A DNA stretch of 64,000 bases from contig JAPEVF010000070.1 in assembly GCA_029747585.1 (NCBI GenBank), positions 1-64,000 on the forward strand, given 5' to 3'. The first letter of the stretch is position 1. Each line of letters starts with the position of its first letter. The stretch comes from Pleurotus djamor (lineage: Eukaryota; Basidiomycota; Agaricomycetes; Agaricales; Pleurotaceae). Under the pieces are notes generated by a model. The model was not told the origin of the DNA. It saw only the letters and a list, made by a program, of their open reading frames with translations, and searched no databases. Position numbers and translations under genes: made by a program. This document shows, one piece after another, positions 59,859 through 64,000 of the stretch.

Positions 59859-62800
59859 ATGACCGTGATGCACTCTAGCATCCTCGACGCGTTAGACGGG
59901 AAGTCTTTTGACGACGACGAGGGCGCTTCGTCGAGCGACGTGTCCAGCCTTGGGCTGGGGCTGGGGATCCCAATACTACCGCAAATCAAGCATCGACGAG
60001 CTTCAGACGGTGTGATCCTACCTGGTACGCGATTCATTTTCCGGGTCTGGAAGCGTTTACGGCGTCGGCTAAGTGTCCCTAGATTGCACTGACATGCTCG
60101 TATCACCAAGAGCAGTTTCTTCGCCAACGAAGTCTCCTTCGGCTAAGGTTGTTGCCGGAGGATTCAGACTCAACTATGACGCAGAAACGCCTCTTAGGAG
60201 CATAGATGTTGGCGGACAGGACCAGCAGCTCAAGTCAGTTTTTCTTCGCGCTTATTTTGTTATCTTGACGCCTTATATGCGCGATTTTCTGCTGTGTAGA
60301 CTCGCGGAATTCGTGACGAAAGCCATTGACAACCTTAGTCATGGTCGCAGCGTTCGTGAGGCCATGGAGGATCTAGGTTTGAAAGAGTACGTACATATTA
60401 ACTTGCATAGTGCATCGAAACCTTTAACCTTCGTTTCACAGCAAATCTGACCTCCTTCCTGGTTTGGATGTACGTCTCCTTCCCCATCAAGTCATCGGCG
60501 TCAGTTGGTACGTCGCGTACTTTATTAGGCATTTAACGTTTTCAACGCCACACCAGGATGCTGGAACAAGAAAGAGATAGATCGAAAGGTGGAATCCTCG
60601 CGTACGTCATATTTGACTTTTGGCTTCCGACGCGATGTCTAAGACTTCCGGTCCTTTAGCGATGATATGGGGCTGGGGAAGACCGTGCAGATGATTGCCA
60701 CAATGGTCATGAATCAGCCTGACCCTGATGATGAAGACCTCCGCACGACACTCATTGTAGTACCTGCAGCTCTCCTACAGCAGGTAAGCTTGCAGACTTT
60801 AAGTTCAAGACCTGTATGACGACCAATACGCTTAGTGGAAAGAAGAAATCGAAACAAAGACGAATGGGATTTTCACCGTCCACGTTCACCATGGCAAAGA
60901 CAAACTCAAAACCCTCGACGAGCTCTATGAAAAGGATGTCAGTCCTCCTTCCCTGATTGTGTATTTTAACGTGAATTATATTGTCCTCCCTTCAGATGGT
61001 TATCACATCGTACCCAACTCTATGTCAGGACTTCTGGATGCCGAAAGACCTCCAGGTAGGCGAGGAAGAGCAATATCTAGCCAAAGAAGGGTGAGACGAG
61101 TGTTCGCCTTGCTTCGCACGTTCCGCTGAAAGACACTCTTACAGTGGACTCTTAGCCCGTGCCAAGTTTTACCGTGTGGTTGCCGACGAGGCGCAGTTCA
61201 TTCGGAATCGGTCTTTATCGCCATTTACTTTTATGTCTTCATCCCTGCTGACGATCCCATCGTTTTAGTGCTACGAGAGCCAGTATCAGTTTGGCCTATA
61301 TCCGGTCTGTCTATCGATGGATGCTGACCGGAACCCCAATTACGAATACACTGTGAGTTTTTTCTCCTCCGACGTTCCCTCTCTGTTCACCCCCTGACTC
61401 GCACCCGCTTCCGCAGTGCCGACATCTACGGGTTGCTGCGTTTTGGACGATTCCGGCCATGGAATGATTGGGAAAGCTTCAATGCCCATGTAGCCAAAGT
61501 GCAATACGAAGATGCTCCCCTTGCTAGCCAGAGGGCCCAGGCCATCCTGCAACCACACATTCTTCGCCGGACGAAAACCTCCACGCTGGTAAGCTGTCAA
61601 ACTTTGTGAAATTGAACATGCGATGATCAAGAGGTCGAATTGTTCATAGGAAGGCGAACCTATTCTGCAACTCCCTCCGAAAGACATCGAGTTGTATACC
61701 ATTGACTTTTCGGAGGAAGAACGCGATGTAAGGCGGCGGATTTCTTTTTCTGCACTTGGCTCACGAGTCTATGTAGCTCTATGATTCTTTCGAGAAACGC
61801 TCGAAGCTCAGGCTGAGCAAATTCATCAAAGAGCGAACCCTCGTGAAGAAGTGCGTCAACCAACTAACCATCCCTTCCACACAATCAACTCGAAACCTCT
61901 CACCTTTTATCCAGTCATGCTGTCGTATTGGTCATGATCCTCCGTCTGCGACAACTCTGTTGCCACCCGAATTTGATTTTGGTCCGTCGTCCTCCGTTTA
62001 CCGTCGTACCGAATGTCTGATGCCTGTTCGCGTCTTTGCAGAAAGATGTTGGCGATTATGCGGATCCTACTCTTCTCGTAGCAGGCGATGCTGAACAGGA
62101 ACTGGGTCGCGCGTTGAAGTTCATGGGTCGTGCGTGGGTTGCCAATGTGAGACGACATTTCACATAGTCATGATTCTTGCGCTCAACATCATATATCCGT
62201 TTCTAGGTCAAGCAACGGTAATTGACAACGTGCTATCTCATGTGGCATTCACTCAAGCTCATCATCAAACTATCTAGTTTCTTGACGCGTGCTGCTGCAA
62301 CGGAAATTATCGAATTTGCTGACCTGATTGACGAGGGCGACAGTACCTGCCCTGTGTGCCAAGATCGTTCGCATTCAGACTTTCTTTTTGTCTCAGCGGG
62401 TTCTGACTTTCATGTAGTGTATGTTGAAAACAGCGGGCGCGTTTTGGAGTGCGGACATGAACTCTGCTTTGGTGCGTTATCATCTCCTCTTGTCGACTGA
62501 TGATGTAACGCTGACGGGCCGTAGAATGTCTCTTGGAGATCAGTAACTCCCCGCTCAGTCATGATGGTATCTTGTATGTGTTATTTTGGTACCCTTTTAC
62601 GTTTTAGTGCTCATTCGTGTGGTTAGTGGATACGGAACGGAGAAGCAGAACATGGAGGCTGAGAAGGCATTTGAAAATGCCGAGGCGAAGGGTCTACGTC
62701 CTTGTAAGTGATGAGCTCATTCCACCATCCTGTTTGATCTCAGCGTATCCGCCACTAGGCCCAACGTGCAAGAAGATGTCCAACTTCAACGCCCCAAACA

Positions 62801-64000
62801 AAGTCTTCAAGTCATGCGCCTTTGAGCCCTCTGATGAAGAGCTGAGCGCTTATGCCAAGTCGCACCGTCAGGCATCCAGGAAACAGAGGCATTCTCGGTA
62901 CACGATTAAGGATGAAGACGACGATGATCTTGAGGTCGGTGATATTGACATGAAGAATCCTGGATCGTCTCCGAAGAGGTTTGGAGATGACTTGGGAGCA
63001 TCTGACGACGATGACGATGACCTTCCCGATGCATCAATGATATTCACAAGACCTGCGAAGCGGATAAAGAAAGACGGGGATGCTATGAGTGAGGTGGGTG
63101 GTTCGCTGAGTTTATGATCATGTAAAACTGAATATTGTTGTCCTTTGACAGGACGAACCTTTTGGTGGACTTGGAGTGAAGGACGAACTTACAGGCAGCC
63201 AAAGGAGGAAGAGTGGTAGGCCAAGTGGACCAAGTCGTAGATCGTCCGCTGGTTCCTCGAAGCCAAAGGCGAAGGCCCAAGTCAAACGCAACCCCGACGA
63301 CGGTCCCTCTGACGAAGTGATTGCTGCCTGGAGGAAGGGCGACGATGATCTTGAGGCAAGCGCGAAGATGGTAGCAATGATTGATATTCTGAAGAAGAGT
63401 GGTGATGATAAGACCATCGTGTATTCCCAATGTAAGTTTGTTCCGTTGGTTGATGTCTCTTCGTGCTAACCTCCCTGCTTTCTACAGGGACTTCGATGCT
63501 TGACCTATTGGACCTCCTTCTCTCCCGCTATGGAATCCAATGCTTGAGGTATGATGGCAAGATGGACCGAGGTACTAGGGAGGCGGCGCTTGCCAACTTC
63601 AAGCGCCCTGGTGGGCCCAAGATCATTCTTGTTAGGTACGCCTTACAGTCCCTTCGACGGTTGAGTTTGAGCTCACACCAACCGATCTAGCACGCGCTGT
63701 GGTGGTGTTGGGTATGTCTAGTCACCCTACGATCCGATTCATACACTGACAGATAGAACAGCCTGAATCTTGTTGCTGCGAATCGTGTGATCAAGTGCGT
63801 ACTCGCCGCCCCTGTTACTTTTGGAACACACTAACCATCTCCACAGTATGGATTTATCCTGGAATTATGCCTCAGAGTCCCAGGCATACGATCGTGTACA
63901 TCGTCTTGGTCAAGAGAAACCTGTGTTCGTCAAGCGTCTTGTAGTCAAGAACACGATAGAAGAACGGTAACTTCCTCCCCTATTGCTCCTATCATCGGTC
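59859..64000 (+). CDS. Rad5/Rad16/Uls1-type SNF2 helicase with RING insert (3' partial)
   Basis: DNA-dependent ATPase with a ubiquitin-ligase RING, of the group acting in post-replication repair or SUMO-targeted ubiquitination. The start MTVMHSSILDALDGKSFDDD (59859) precedes an acidic, Ser-rich N-terminus. Helicase motifs after splicing: LLPHQVIGVSW, GGILADDMGLGKTVQM (Walker A), TTLIVVPAALLQQW, MVITSYPTL, VVADEAQFIRNR (DEAQ box), WMLTGTPITNT and ILRRTKTSTL. A RING finger is inserted: CPVCQ, then VLECGHELCFECL, then RPCPTCKK. An acidic linker (DEDDDDLEVGDIDMKN) precedes the C-terminal helicase lobe: LRYDGKMDRGTREAALANFK, STRCGGVGLNL and YDRVHRLGQEKPVFVKRL. About twenty introns. The gene runs past the right edge. 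Confidence 0.92.

Overview
The window reads as nuclear DNA of a filamentous basidiomycete, most likely an Agaricomycete saprotroph. Genes are dense, on both strands, and split by many short introns of about 50-70 nt. The content also fits: two blue laccases, an mpaB/rubber-oxygenase type (DUF2236) protein, fungal F-box/LRR proteins, a Trk potassium transporter and Arp2/3. I cannot name the genus. Isolated N calls, often beside A/T homopolymers, suggest a draft consensus with indel errors, and this affects at least two gene models.

Layout. 1-6.9 kb: the tail of an unknown gene, laccase 1 (minus), then a stretch with no convincing gene. 6.9-15 kb: an uncharacterised protein, two F-box/LRR genes (plus), and between them a small single-pass membrane protein with a decayed tandem copy. 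15.2-19.5 kb: a secreted PLC-X-like phosphodiesterase and laccase 2 (both minus). 21-22.6 kb: an ABM-fold protein and a CsbD-like small protein. 24.3-27.9 kb: an F-box/WD40 protein resembling yeast Ufo1 (minus), divergent from the Arp2/3 subunit ARPC5 (plus). 28.3-44.6 kb: three paralogous DHA1-type MFS transporters interleaved with a Trk K+ transporter, a second CsbD-like gene and an intact SMARCD/Swp73 SWI/SNF subunit. A fragment of that SMARCD gene lies upstream of the first MFS copy, so SMARCD 3' end plus MFS was copied as one inverted block. 44.9-52.7 kb: Rtt106-like histone chaperone, RluA pseudouridine synthase, a conserved unknown, Lcl3 nuclease and an old-yellow-enzyme gene with an apparent frameshift. 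53-64 kb: a gene-poor stretch, an unknown gene, an mpaB-type gene with a 361-bp MITE in its last intron, and a Rad5/Rad16-type SNF2 helicase with an internal RING that runs off the window.

Most genes are independent housekeeping or accessory units. The two laccases are the only clear lignocellulose-related pair, and the MFS set may form an efflux family created by local duplication. I saw no CRISPR, rRNA, complete tRNA, virus or large transposon. The most interesting signals are structural: the inverted segmental duplication, the intronic MITE, GC-AG introns shared by two of three MFS paralogs, micro-exons of 5 and 12 nt, and a perfect CRE palindrome in front of a CsbD-like stress gene.
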